Notes under the pieces: model-generated
Database searches by the model: none
What the model saw: only the letters and a program-made list of their open reading frames with translations
What the model was told of the DNA's origin: nothing
NCBI GenBank assembly: GCA_012521855.1
Contig: JAAYLO010000328.1
Location: 1-7,293 of the forward strand
Length of the DNA stretch: 7,293 nt
Source: Halanaerobiaceae bacterium
GTDB lineage: Bacteria; Bacillota; Halanaerobiia; Halanaerobiales; DTU029
Direction: 5' to 3'
In this document: in pieces, positions 1 through 5,880 of the stretch
How the letters are laid out: every line of letters begins with the position of its first letter
Numbering within the stretch: position 1 is the stretch's first letter
Made by a program: the position numbers and the translations under genes

Positions 1-877
1 ATCGCAGAAGGTCTTCAGGGAGAATCTGCTTCAGGGTCTCCCCGAGATTTCTGTCATCTTTACTTTGAATATCAGCCCCGAATCCCATTACTTTATTGCT
101 TACTCTGGATTTTATGATCTTATCCAGCCCGTCAAAAGCCCCGCCGGCAATAAATAAAATATTTGTAGTATCTATCTGGATAAACTCCTGATGCGGATGT
201 TTTCTGCCGCCCTGAGGCGGAACACTGGCCACAGTGCCCTCCAATATCTTCAGCAGGGCCTGCTGTACACCTTCCCCGGATACATCCCTTGTTATAGACG
301 GATTCTCTGATTTTCTGGCAATTTTGTCGACCTCGTCTATATAGATGATGCCCTTCTCTGCTTTCTCTATATCATAATCAGCTGCCTGAATAAGTTTGAG
401 AAGAATATTTTCAACATCTTCACCTACATATCCAGCCTCTGTAAGAGAGGTAGCATCTGTAATGGCAAAAGGGACATTAAGTATCTTTGCCAGGGTCTGT
501 GCCAGTAATGTCTTACCACATCCTGTAGGGCCAATCATCAGGATATTACTTTTCTGCAATTCTACATCATCAATCTTCGTATTTGAATTCACCCGTTTAT
601 AATGATTATAAACAGCTACAGATAAAGATTTTTTGGCTCTCTCCTGGCCGATAACATATTGATCAAGGATCTTTTTTATCTCCCTCGGTTTCGGTACATT
701 TTCCAGACTAAGATCAAGATCATCATTCAATTCTTCTTCAATTATTTCATTACACAATTCAATACATTCATCACAAATATAAACACCTGGACCAGCTACT
801 AACTTACGTACCTGATCCTGTGATTTACCACAGAAAGAGCATTTGAGTTGACTCTTTTCATCTCCAAATTTAAACAA
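1..877 (-). CDS. clpX: ClpX, ATP-dependent unfoldase subunit of ClpXP (3'-truncated by window edge)
   Basis: ClpX is the AAA+ unfoldase that recognises, unfolds and threads substrates into the ClpP chamber in the cytoplasm. Translating 877 to 1 gives 292 residues of a protein usually near 415-425; the rest lies beyond base 1. Visible in order: a four-cysteine zinc-binding domain (C13, C16, C35, C38), Walker A GPTGCGKT (116-123), pore loop GYVG (149-152), Walker B IIYIDE (177-182), the GGRKH segment (223-227), sensor-1 region TTNILFIAGG (237-246), and a ClpP-docking loop reading MGF (264-266) instead of the usual IGF. The start is TTG at 877-875: an in-frame TGA lies at 886-884, GAGGTGA (890-884) sits 6 nt upstream, and the N-terminus then matches the family form MFKF. 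It follows clpP by 22 nt and is probably co-transcribed with it. The sensor-2 region is outside the window. Confidence 0.97.
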   Translation of the reverse strand, partial: MFKFGDEKSQLKCSFCGKSQDQVRKLVAGPGVYICDECIELCNEIIEEELNDDLDLSLENVPKPREIKKILDQYVIGQERAKKSLSVAVYNHYKRVNSNTKIDDVELQKSNILMIGPTGCGKTLLAQTLAKILNVPFAITDATSLTEAGYVGEDVENILLKLIQAADYDIEKAEKGIIYIDEVDKIARKSENPSITRDVSGEGVQQALLKILEGTVASVPPQGGRKHPHQEFIQIDTTNILFIAGGAFDGLDKIIKSRVSNKVMGFGADIQSKDDRNLGETLKQILPEDLLR

Positions 878-883
878 TTTATA

Positions 884-890
884 TCACCTC
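884..890 (-). promoter_or_regulatory. Ribosome binding site that sets the TTG start of clpX
   Basis: GAGGTGA lies 6 nt before TTG 877-875. It overlaps an in-frame TGA (886-884), which rules out any longer clpX start. Confidence 0.75.
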
Positions 891-899
891 TTAATAAGG

Positions 900-1496
900 T
901 TACTTCTCCTTCAACTTGTTACGGGTTATCACTTCATCTATTATACCATATTCAACAGCCTCTTCTGCTGACATAAAATAATCCCTTTCTACATCCTGGC
1001 GGATCTGTTCAATATCTCTGCCAGTATGTTTACTGAGAATTTCATTCTGTATTTCCCTGATCCTCAGCAATTCTTTGATGTGTATCTCAGCCTCTGTTGC
1101 TTTGCCATGGGCACCGCCGGAAGGCTGATGGATCATTATTCTGGAATAAGGCAGGGCATATCTTTTGCCTTTCGCGCCTGATGCCAGAAGCAGTGCTCCT
1201 GCACTGGCTGCCTGCCCCATACATATTGTCACTACATCTGGTTTAATATACTGAATCGTATCATACATGGCAAGTGCTGCAGTAGCTGAGCCTCCAGGAC
1301 TATTTATATATAAGTAGATATCCTTATCAGGATTATCTGCTTCAAGAAAAAGCAATTGGGCAATTACCAGATTGGCAAGATAATCAGTCACCTGATCACC
1401 TAAAAAAACAATTCGATCCTTTAATAATCTGGAATAAATGTCGTAAGAACGTTCTCCCCTGTTCGTTTGCTCCACAACCATTGGTACTAATGGCAT
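900..1496 (-). CDS. clpP: ClpP, ATP-dependent Clp protease proteolytic subunit
   Basis: ClpP is the tetradecameric serine peptidase that degrades polypeptides delivered by ClpX or ClpC-type unfoldases in the cytoplasm. The 198-residue protein has the usual family length. The catalytic triad is visible as S98 in GQAASAG, H123 in MIHQPSGG and D172 in ERDYFMSAEEA; the oxyanion/strand region INSPGGS lies at 64-70. The N-terminal MPLVPMVVEQTNRGERSYDI is the typical form, with a short processed propeptide expected. The ATG start is supported by AAGGAGGG (1512-1505) 8 nt upstream. It lies 67 nt after tig and 22 nt before clpX, the common tig-clpP-clpX order. I saw no CtsR heptad repeats or CIRCE element upstream, so stress control of the classic Firmicute kind is not evident here. 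The identification is secure. Confidence 0.98.
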   Translation of the reverse strand: MPLVPMVVEQTNRGERSYDIYSRLLKDRIVFLGDQVTDYLANLVIAQLLFLEADNPDKDIYLYINSPGGSATAALAMYDTIQYIKPDVVTICMGQAASAGALLLASGAKGKRYALPYSRIMIHQPSGGAHGKATEAEIHIKELLRIREIQNEILSKHTGRDIEQIRQDVERDYFMSAEEAVEYGIIDEVITRNKLKEK

Positions 1497-1563
1497 TTTT
1501 AGTTCCCTCCTTATTAAATCATTATTCCCACAATATAATATATTTAAACCTGCAGGAAATATT

Positions 1564-2853
1564 TTATCCTTTTAAATTATTCTTTTCTAAAAAATCATAG
1601 ACCTTTCCAAGCTGCATACTGTGAATCAAACCATGCAGCTGCCCGCTGGACTGCAGAAAAGCCTTAATTTCTTCCGGCTTTTTTTCACTTCCTTCGGCCA
1701 TCTCTGCCAGTTTATTATCTATTTCTTCATCACTTACCTCAATTCCTTCTTTTCGGGCAATTGCCTCTAATACCAGATTGCTTTTTGCCCTCTGTTTAGC
1801 AATTTCCCGGTTCTCTTCCCTCCATTTATCTTTTTCAATCCCCATATATTGAAAATACTGTTCCACATTAATTCCCTGGAGAGATAGGTTGTAATTCATG
1901 TTCTCTAACATTATATCAAGTTCGTCCTCAATAAGTATATCCGGAACATCTACTTCAGCATTATTGGTAACAGCCTCTATCAATTTATTTTCAAATTCCA
2001 CTTGAGCTCTATTCTCTTTCTGCTCCAGAAGTTTCTTTTTTATATCTTCTTTTAGCTCCTCAAGGGTTTCAAAATCGCTGACATCTTTTGCAAAATCATC
2101 ATCCAGTTCAGGAAGTTTTTTGACCTTTAGTTCTTTTATATTAACCTTGAAAACAGCCTCTTTCCCGGCTAAATTTTCTGCCCGGTAATCCTCAGGGAAG
2201 CTCACTTTAAGTTCTGTTTCCTCTCCTACTTTTTTCCCGACTAACTGTTCTTCAAAGCCGGGTATAAAAGAACCTGAACCAATCTCAAGTGTATACTCTT
2301 CAGCTGAACCGCCGGGGAATTTTTCTCCGTTAATAAAACCAGTAAAATCAATAATAACAAAATCTCCCTTTTCCACTACTTCCTTTTCAACGCTTACCAG
2401 TTCAGCATGCTGTTCCTGTCTTATTTTCAGGACATTCTCTATATCCTCAGCACTTACTTCAACTTTTTCTTTTTCAATTCCAAGTCCGGTATAATCACCC
2501 AGTTTTACCACAGGCTTTACTTCCACCACTGCAGTAAAAGTAGCCGGCTCATTTTCTGAAATAAAAAAATCTTCAATCACTGGCTGGTCAATGGGTTCTA
2601 TTTCTGCAATCTTAATTGCTTCATTATAAGCCTCAGGAACAAGAAAATCAAAGGCATCACGATGAAGTATTTCCTTTCCATACCGTGATTCCAGTACTTT
2701 TCTGGGCACCTTTCCTTTACGGAAACCGGGAATGACAACTTCTTTTGCAATTTTCCTAAATGCTTTATCCAGAGCATCATTAACCCTTTTCTTTTCAACC
2801 TCTACTTTTAACTGCACCTTATTTCCTTCAAGTATTTCTTTTGCTACCTCCAT
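1564..2853 (-). CDS. tig: Trigger factor, ribosome-associated chaperone and prolyl isomerase
   Basis: Trigger factor binds the ribosome near the exit tunnel and shields nascent chains; its middle domain is an FKBP-type peptidyl-prolyl isomerase. The 429-residue product has normal family length. The N-terminal ribosome-binding domain (about 1-115) carries the signature GFRKGKVP at 43-50. The FKBP-like domain spans about 155-245, with DFVIIDFTGFINGEKF and FIPGFEEQLVG recognisable. The C-terminal helical chaperone arms occupy about 250-429 and are rich in Lys and Glu. The ATG start is supported by AAGGAGG (2867-2861) with a 7-nt spacer. It lies downstream of tRNA-Leu and two hairpins, and upstream of clpP. 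No strong promoter was seen directly before tig, so it may be read from the tRNA promoter at 3103-3131 (inference). Confidence 0.97.
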   Translation of the reverse strand: MEVAKEILEGNKVQLKVEVEKKRVNDALDKAFRKIAKEVVIPGFRKGKVPRKVLESRYGKEILHRDAFDFLVPEAYNEAIKIAEIEPIDQPVIEDFFISENEPATFTAVVEVKPVVKLGDYTGLGIEKEKVEVSAEDIENVLKIRQEQHAELVSVEKEVVEKGDFVIIDFTGFINGEKFPGGSAEEYTLEIGSGSFIPGFEEQLVGKKVGEETELKVSFPEDYRAENLAGKEAVFKVNIKELKVKKLPELDDDFAKDVSDFETLEELKEDIKKKLLEQKENRAQVEFENKLIEAVTNNAEVDVPDILIEDELDIMLENMNYNLSLQGINVEQYFQYMGIEKDKWREENREIAKQRAKSNLVLEAIARKEGIEVSDEEIDNKLAEMAEGSEKKPEEIKAFLQSSGQLHGLIHSMQLGKVYDFLEKNNLKG

Positions 2854-2897
2854 AACAATGCCTCCTTAATAATTATGTATCCAGATAACTAATAATA

Positions 2898-2917
2898 CTT
2901 ATATTCATAAATATAAG
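2898..2917 (-). repeat. Perfect 8-bp AT-rich hairpin before tig
   Basis: The arms CTTATATT and AATATAAG pair perfectly around a 4-nt loop. The hairpin directly abuts the GC-rich hairpin at 2918-2947, lying downstream of it on the transcript, and is about 45 nt upstream of the tig start. No U-run follows, so it does not look like a classic terminator. It may stabilise a processed 5' end of tig mRNA or be a plain AT-rich coincidence. Confidence 0.5.
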
Positions 2918-2947
2918 CCCCGACATGGCTTCAACCATAAATCGGGG
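2918..2947 (-). terminator. GC-rich hairpin after tRNA-Leu: possible leaky terminator or processing structure
   Basis: On the transcript, CCCCGA pairs with TCGGGG, and an inner ATGG/CCAT stem closes a 6-nt loop, with a small asymmetric internal loop between the two stems. It starts 16 nt after the CCA end of tRNA-Leu. The following bases (CTTATATTTAT) are U-rich but not a true U-run, so termination would be partial at best. Because tig has no obvious promoter of its own, a leaky terminator or RNA-processing stem is more plausible than a full stop. Confidence 0.45.
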
Positions 2948-2962
2948 TTACTATCTTCACTA

Positions 2963-3047
2963 TGGTGCGAAAGGCGGGAGTTGAACCCGCACGGGGATTC
3001 CCACTAGATCCTAAGTCTAGCGCGTCTGCCAGTTCCGCCACCTTCGC
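2963..3047 (-). tRNA. tRNA-Leu(UAG), CCA encoded
   Basis: The gene reads GCGAAGG at its 5' end and CTTTCGC then ACCA at its 3' end, giving a 7-bp acceptor stem with one G-U pair. The anticodon stem is CTAGA/TCTAG around the loop CTTAGGA, placing anticodon UAG at 3013-3011, which reads CUN leucine codons. A long variable arm (GGG AAT CCC stem) marks a class II tRNA, as expected for leucine. The T arm is GCGGG-TTCAACT-CCCGC. It is 85 nt long including CCA. A consensus-like promoter lies about 55 nt upstream and trigger factor lies downstream. Confidence 0.97.
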
Positions 3048-3102
3048 ATAGTAAACCACGGGCCAGCCGGTCTTTCAGGCTTCCCTGCTCAAGGCAAGTA
3101 CT

Positions 3103-3131
3103 ATAATAGCACATCATTCCTGTATTGTCAA
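3103..3131 (-). promoter_or_regulatory. Sigma-A type promoter for tRNA-Leu (and perhaps tig-clpP-clpX)
   Basis: The -35 box TTGACA (3131-3126) matches consensus exactly. It is followed by a 17-nt spacer and the -10 box TATTAT (3108-3103), five of six to consensus. Transcription would start near 3096, giving a leader of about 49 nt before the tRNA. The box lies only 21 nt beyond the stop codon of the 123-residue protein, so it separates the replication cassette from the tRNA-chaperone-protease unit. It is the strongest promoter match I found in the window. Confidence 0.8.
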
Positions 3132-3152
3132 GCAATTAATTTAACCCCTGTG

Positions 3153-3524
3153 TCAGCGATATCTTTTTTGGTAATACCCCGCCAGTTTTTTCTCGTAATT
3201 TTTCTCTTTTTCTATTTGATATGATTTATTATATCCCTTTTCCTCTGTATAATATGCCATTACAATTTCCTTAATTGCTACTAAAGCCATTTCTATCGTA
3301 ATCTCACCACAGATAAATTTCAAAACTATTTTATCAACAAATTCCCGGTCACTTTCAGATAAAAAATCACCGATAACCTCTATAATTAATCCATCTAACT
3401 CTTTCTTTATTTTTATATCCTCAATAGATGGAGGATTTTTCAGGGTCAGCTCTTTATTATAAACCAGTTTGCGAATTTCAAGCAACTTTCTCAAAACATC
3501 GGTTCTGCTTAACATTGATCTCAA
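3153..3524 (-). CDS. Uncharacterised 123-residue helical protein downstream of the helicase loader
   Basis: I do not recognise a family. The product appears mostly alpha-helical and soluble, with no signal peptide or membrane segment. Hydrophobic/charged heptad-like stretches occur around residues 8-22, 40-70 and 75-92. The tail from about residue 95 is rich in Lys, Tyr and Glu and ends QKRYR, which could suit nucleic-acid or protein contact. The single cysteine (C72) argues against a zinc site. It lies 34 nt after the DnaC-like gene, in the same direction, so it is probably in the same operon and may act in helicase loading (inference from position only). The start is unclear: GGGAGGT (3534-3528) is 3 nt before a TTG at 3524 and 12 nt before an ATG at 3515, and neither spacing is ideal. 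The shorter form would have 120 residues. Confidence 0.75.
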   Translation of the reverse strand: MRSMLSRTDVLRKLLEIRKLVYNKELTLKNPPSIEDIKIKKELDGLIIEVIGDFLSESDREFVDKIVLKFICGEITIEMALVAIKEIVMAYYTEEKGYNKSYQIEKEKNYEKKLAGYYQKRYR

Positions 3525-3558
3525 GATACCTCCCTCAAATTAATAGCAGAAATTCTAA

Positions 3559-4416
3559 CTAAAATACCCCTTTGACACGATAATCTTTATAATCATGAAA
3601 TTTGTAATAATAAGGGGTTGTCATCTTTTCAATTCTCGATAACAGATAGCTGCCTTGCTTAACACGGTCATAAAAAGGATTTTGCTCTGGATCATCCTGA
3701 TCTATAGCCAGTACATTTACATTGGTCGTAAATATAAAAGACTTATTATCATCATATCTCTGGGAGATAATGCCCTCGAGTTCATCAAAGAAAAAATCCG
3801 TATCCCGTGATCTAAACAAATCATCATAGATTATTATTTCTGACCTGGTAAATGCTTTTTCACAATCAGATACATATTTGATAATATCTTCATTATCAGT
3901 AGTAAATCTTTTTCTGCACCAGATATATTTTTTCTCACTCATAAAAAAAACCGGTGCATTCATACTGGCTAATTCATCATTTATGACCCCCCTGATACTA
4001 TACTTAAAAGGATCAGTTTTATACAAAACTTTAGCATATTCCCATAATATTAATTTGCCCGTACTTACTGCAATATGGGTCTTCCCGCAGCCGTTACCTT
4101 TACTGTATATTAGTACTGATTGGGGATTCCCCGGCTTTCTAAAGTATTCATGATAATTTACAGCAAATTGTTTCAGTTCTTCTACCTTTGGTTTATTTTC
4201 CGGCATAAAATCCAGATCAAAATTAGAAAAAGAGCAATTAATATATTCCTTAGGTATCCTGGCTTTTTCCAATAAAACCTGGTAGATCTTTTCAACAGCT
4301 TCTTCTTCTGTATAGTATTTTGATTTATCTATAGTCGTCTTCTCTGTATTCTTTCCCGCTTTTTCCTGTAACTCCTTTTTCCTTGCCTCTATAAGTTTTT
4401 GAAACATGTTGTCCAT
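3559..4416 (-). CDS. DnaC/DnaI-like AAA+ ATPase, probable replicative helicase loader
   Basis: Proteins of this group load the hexameric replicative helicase onto DNA using ATP. From the chosen start the product has 285 residues. Visible: a charged N-terminal region (1-60) without the cysteine cluster of DnaI; P-loop SKGNGCGKTH (105-114), where the first P-loop glycine is replaced by K106; Walker B EIIIYDDL (193-200); sensor-1 FIFTTN (227-232); and a probable arginine finger in SRIEK (R261). The start is ATG at 4416-4414 because AAGGTGG (4431-4425) lies 8 nt upstream; the ATG codons at 4455 and 4440 have no ribosome binding site. Even so, the gene overlaps the DnaD-like gene by 92 nt in another frame, which suggests translational coupling. 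A DnaD-like gene beside a loader ATPase recurs in Firmicute chromosomes and phages; nothing phage-like is seen here. DnaC versus DnaI orthology cannot be settled by eye. Confidence 0.88.
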   Translation of the reverse strand: MDNMFQKLIEARKKELQEKAGKNTEKTTIDKSKYYTEEEAVEKIYQVLLEKARIPKEYINCSFSNFDLDFMPENKPKVEELKQFAVNYHEYFRKPGNPQSVLIYSKGNGCGKTHIAVSTGKLILWEYAKVLYKTDPFKYSIRGVINDELASMNAPVFFMSEKKYIWCRKRFTTDNEDIIKYVSDCEKAFTRSEIIIYDDLFRSRDTDFFFDELEGIISQRYDDNKSFIFTTNVNVLAIDQDDPEQNPFYDRVKQGSYLLSRIEKMTTPYYYKFHDYKDYRVKGVF

Positions 4417-4993
4417 TATCTGAACCACCTTTTCTCTCATGCTTATCGAAATCACTGACTGTCAGTACACCTCGGCTGTAAAGATCCATTAATACTGCCT
4501 TAGCATAGTGAAATGGACTTCCTTCAGCCCTCAGTCCGCTGAACTCCATAACCTTTAATACAAGCTCTTCTTCCATCCCGTCAAGAACAAATTTTTTGAG
4601 TTCCTGAACATCTTCATATTTGATCATTCTATTCCCAAAATATTTGTTCCACGATCTGGCAATTCTGCTGCCAGGCTGTTCATAGACCTCCTGACTAAGC
4701 TCAGGTATATTTATTCTTATCTCCTTATAACCTCCGGCTTTATCCCTTACATCACTGATCCAGCTAAAGTTTTCTAATCTTTTAAGGGTAAACTCAAACT
4801 GATTTCTTGTAATTCCCAGCCTGTTAAGTAAGAAATCTACCCTGAATTCTAAAACACTGTCTTCTTCTTTTTTATCTTCTTTGTTCTTTAGAAAAAAAAA
4901 GGAAGTTAAGAGCACAATATCATCTGCCTTCAATCTCCTGTCAAGAAAAATATTAAGCGGAATCTGGAGATAGGCATCATTAGCTTCAAGCAT
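4325..4993 (-). CDS. DnaD-domain primosome protein
   Basis: DnaD/DnaB-type proteins of Firmicutes bind DNA and help recruit the helicase-loader complex at origins and stalled forks. From the chosen start the product has 222 residues. An N-terminal winged-helix-like region (about 1-105) precedes a DnaD (DDBH2) domain at about 111-185. That domain is recognisable from SWNKYFGNRMIKYEDVQELK, DGMEEELVLKVMEFS and the final HYAKAVLMDLYSRGV helix, which matches the conserved YxxxILxxW-type element loosely. The tail after residue 186 is Lys/Gly-rich, looks disordered, and is encoded in the overlap with the loader gene. The start is the ATG at 4993, which has GGAGGT (5005-5000) 6 nt upstream; the upstream ATG at 5014 has only a weak AAAGGG. 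It is probably the first gene of the helicase-loading cassette. I could not decide between DnaD and DnaB orthology. Confidence 0.88.
   Translation of the reverse strand: MLEANDAYLQIPLNIFLDRRLKADDIVLLTSFFFLKNKEDKKEEDSVLEFRVDFLLNRLGITRNQFEFTLKRLENFSWISDVRDKAGGYKEIRINIPELSQEVYEQPGSRIARSWNKYFGNRMIKYEDVQELKKFVLDGMEEELVLKVMEFSGLRAEGSPFHYAKAVLMDLYSRGVLTVSDFDKHERKGGSDNGQHVSKTYRGKEKGVTGKSGKEYREDDYR
4425..4431 (-). promoter_or_regulatory. Ribosome binding site that sets the helicase-loader start
   Basis: AAGGTGG lies 8 nt before the ATG at 4416, inside the dnaD-like coding sequence. It favours this start over the upstream ATG codons at 4455 and 4440, which lack such a site. Confidence 0.7.
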
Positions 4994-4997
4994 CAAA

Positions 4998-5078
4998 ATA
5001 CCTCCATTTTTCATTAAAAAAACCCTTTTTCAATAAATAAAATACTTATATATATAATTCTATAAAAAATGGAGATAT
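4998..5078 (-). promoter_or_regulatory. Leader inverted repeat that covers the dnaD ribosome binding site
   Basis: Two 14-nt arms, 5078-5065 and 5011-4998 on the transcript, can pair along their full length (13 Watson-Crick pairs and one G-U) around a 53-nt AU-rich loop. The downstream arm, AAAAATGGAGGTAT, contains the GGAGGT site of the dnaD-like gene, so pairing would mask translation initiation. The upstream arm begins 4 nt after the dedA-family stop codon. The arm is also part of a weak terminator-like hairpin (5084-5064), so the two folds exclude each other. The pairing is seen directly; a regulatory role is inference. Confidence 0.4.
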
Positions 5079-5084
5079 CCTTTT
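5064..5084 (-). terminator. Weak terminator-like hairpin after the VTT-family gene
   Basis: On the transcript, AAAAGGA, a TATC loop, then TCC(A)TTTTTT forms about seven pairs with one bulged A, ending in a run of six T. Only three pairs are GC-containing, so it is weak. It overlaps the stop codon region of the VTT-family gene and would partly separate it from the dnaD-like gene. Confidence 0.3.
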
Positions 5085-5808
5085 ACTGCTTCTCTTTTTT
5101 CTTAAATACTTTGCTAAAAAGCCAGCTCTCAATCTTCCTGCCGTAAACTATAGATATTATCAAAACTGCAACACATAATATTCCAATAACTATCCCTTCA
5201 CGGATAGACAACTCCAGTAAGCCTGCACCTATTAATGTACTTCCCAGTATCCCCGGGAATCTTCCCACTATCAAAAGCAAGAGGAAGATACTGGTGGGTA
5301 TTGATGAGATACCCGTCAGTAAACAGAGAGCATCATCAGGGAAAAACGGAAAAAGAAAGATCATGAAAAGACTGAGCAGGTACTTTTCCTCAAAGACTTT
5401 ATTATATTTCTGGTAAACCCCTTCGCCAACGAGTCTGATAACAAGCGGTTTGCCGAACTTTCTCCCAAGGTAAAAAGCAATAATAGACCCCAGATATACA
5501 GATAATGTGTTAATCAATAAACCATAATATACTCCAAATAAGCTTCCGCCGATTATCATGGTAACATTTCCCGGGATCGGCGATATAAGTACCTGTATTA
5601 TCTGTAGCAAAAAGAGAACCAATGGAGCAAAAAACTCATATTGTAAGATAAAATCACGCAATTGTTCCACATCAGATAAAATCCTTAATATTCTGGTAGG
5701 TAATAAGATCTGTCCCGGAGTCGTAAAATCCCAGACTAAAACTCCGATCAGGAAAAAGAGAACAGTCATTGATATCAATAAAATAATTCTCCGCCCAAAT
5801 TTCTGCAA
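5083..5808 (-). CDS. TVP38/TMEM64 family (VTT domain) membrane protein
   Basis: This is a polytopic inner-membrane protein of the DedA/VTT superfamily, whose members are linked to lipid scrambling or transport and membrane homeostasis; the substrate here cannot be told. From the chosen start it has 241 residues. A first hydrophobic helix lies at about 8-26. The VTT domain (about 60-197) contains SPIPGN (76-81), the LFGVYYG motif (90-96), a YLGRKFGK loop (113-120), FPFFPDDALCLLTG (153-166) and GRFPG (182-186). A last helix lies at 205-223, followed by a basic KKKEK tail on the likely cytoplasmic side. The start chosen is TTG at 5808, with AGGGGAG (5824-5818) 9 nt upstream. Another TTG at 5829 has no ribosome binding site but cannot be excluded (248 residues). 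It lies between the ACT gene and the replication cassette with no clear functional tie to either. Confidence 0.88.
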   Translation of the reverse strand: MQKFGRRIILLISMTVLFFLIGVLVWDFTTPGQILLPTRILRILSDVEQLRDFILQYEFFAPLVLFLLQIIQVLISPIPGNVTMIIGGSLFGVYYGLLINTLSVYLGSIIAFYLGRKFGKPLVIRLVGEGVYQKYNKVFEEKYLLSLFMIFLFPFFPDDALCLLTGISSIPTSIFLLLLIVGRFPGILGSTLIGAGLLELSIREGIVIGILCVAVLIISIVYGRKIESWLFSKVFKKKEKQ

Positions 5809-5817
5809 ACCCTTACA

Positions 5818-5824
5818 CTCCCCT
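5818..5824 (-). promoter_or_regulatory. Ribosome binding site favouring a TTG start at 5808
   Basis: AGGGGAG lies 9 nt upstream of TTG 5808-5806. It falls downstream of the alternative TTG at 5829, so it can only serve the shorter form of the VTT-family protein. Confidence 0.6.
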
Positions 5825-5880
5825 AACAAAAATACTACTATTATTCTTTACTATATTAAAACACTTTATTTTATAAATAC

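Noticed and set aside
396..602. Plus-strand open frame of 68 codons
   Set aside because: It lies entirely opposite the conserved AAA+ core of clpX and has no family resemblance; it is a shadow frame.
1497..1563. CtsR or CIRCE stress operator upstream of clpP
   Set aside because: I looked for GGTCAAA heptads and for TTAGCACTC/GAGTGCTAA and saw neither. An 8-bp palindrome CCTGCAGG is present but has no extended dyad.
2598..2798. Minus-strand open frame of 66 codons inside tig
   Set aside because: It is an alternative frame within the conserved ribosome-binding domain of trigger factor.
3048..3100. T-box or riboswitch in the tRNA leader
   Set aside because: The short GC-rich leader can form only small stems, and no T-box sequence or known aptamer core was seen.
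3878..4153. Plus-strand open frame of 91 codons
   Set aside because: It is antisense to the ATPase core of the helicase loader, including its P-loop region; no independent support.
2963..5014. Prophage or integrated element at tRNA-Leu carrying dnaD and dnaC genes
   Set aside because: DnaD/DnaC pairs occur in phages and tRNAs are common targets, but there is no integrase, no repeat of the tRNA 3' end, and no phage gene; base composition resembles the neighbours.
5809..5880. Promoter in the gap between the ACT gene and the VTT gene
   Set aside because: TTTATA-16-TATAGT can be drawn, but such partial matches are expected by chance in AT-rich sequence, so I did not list it.
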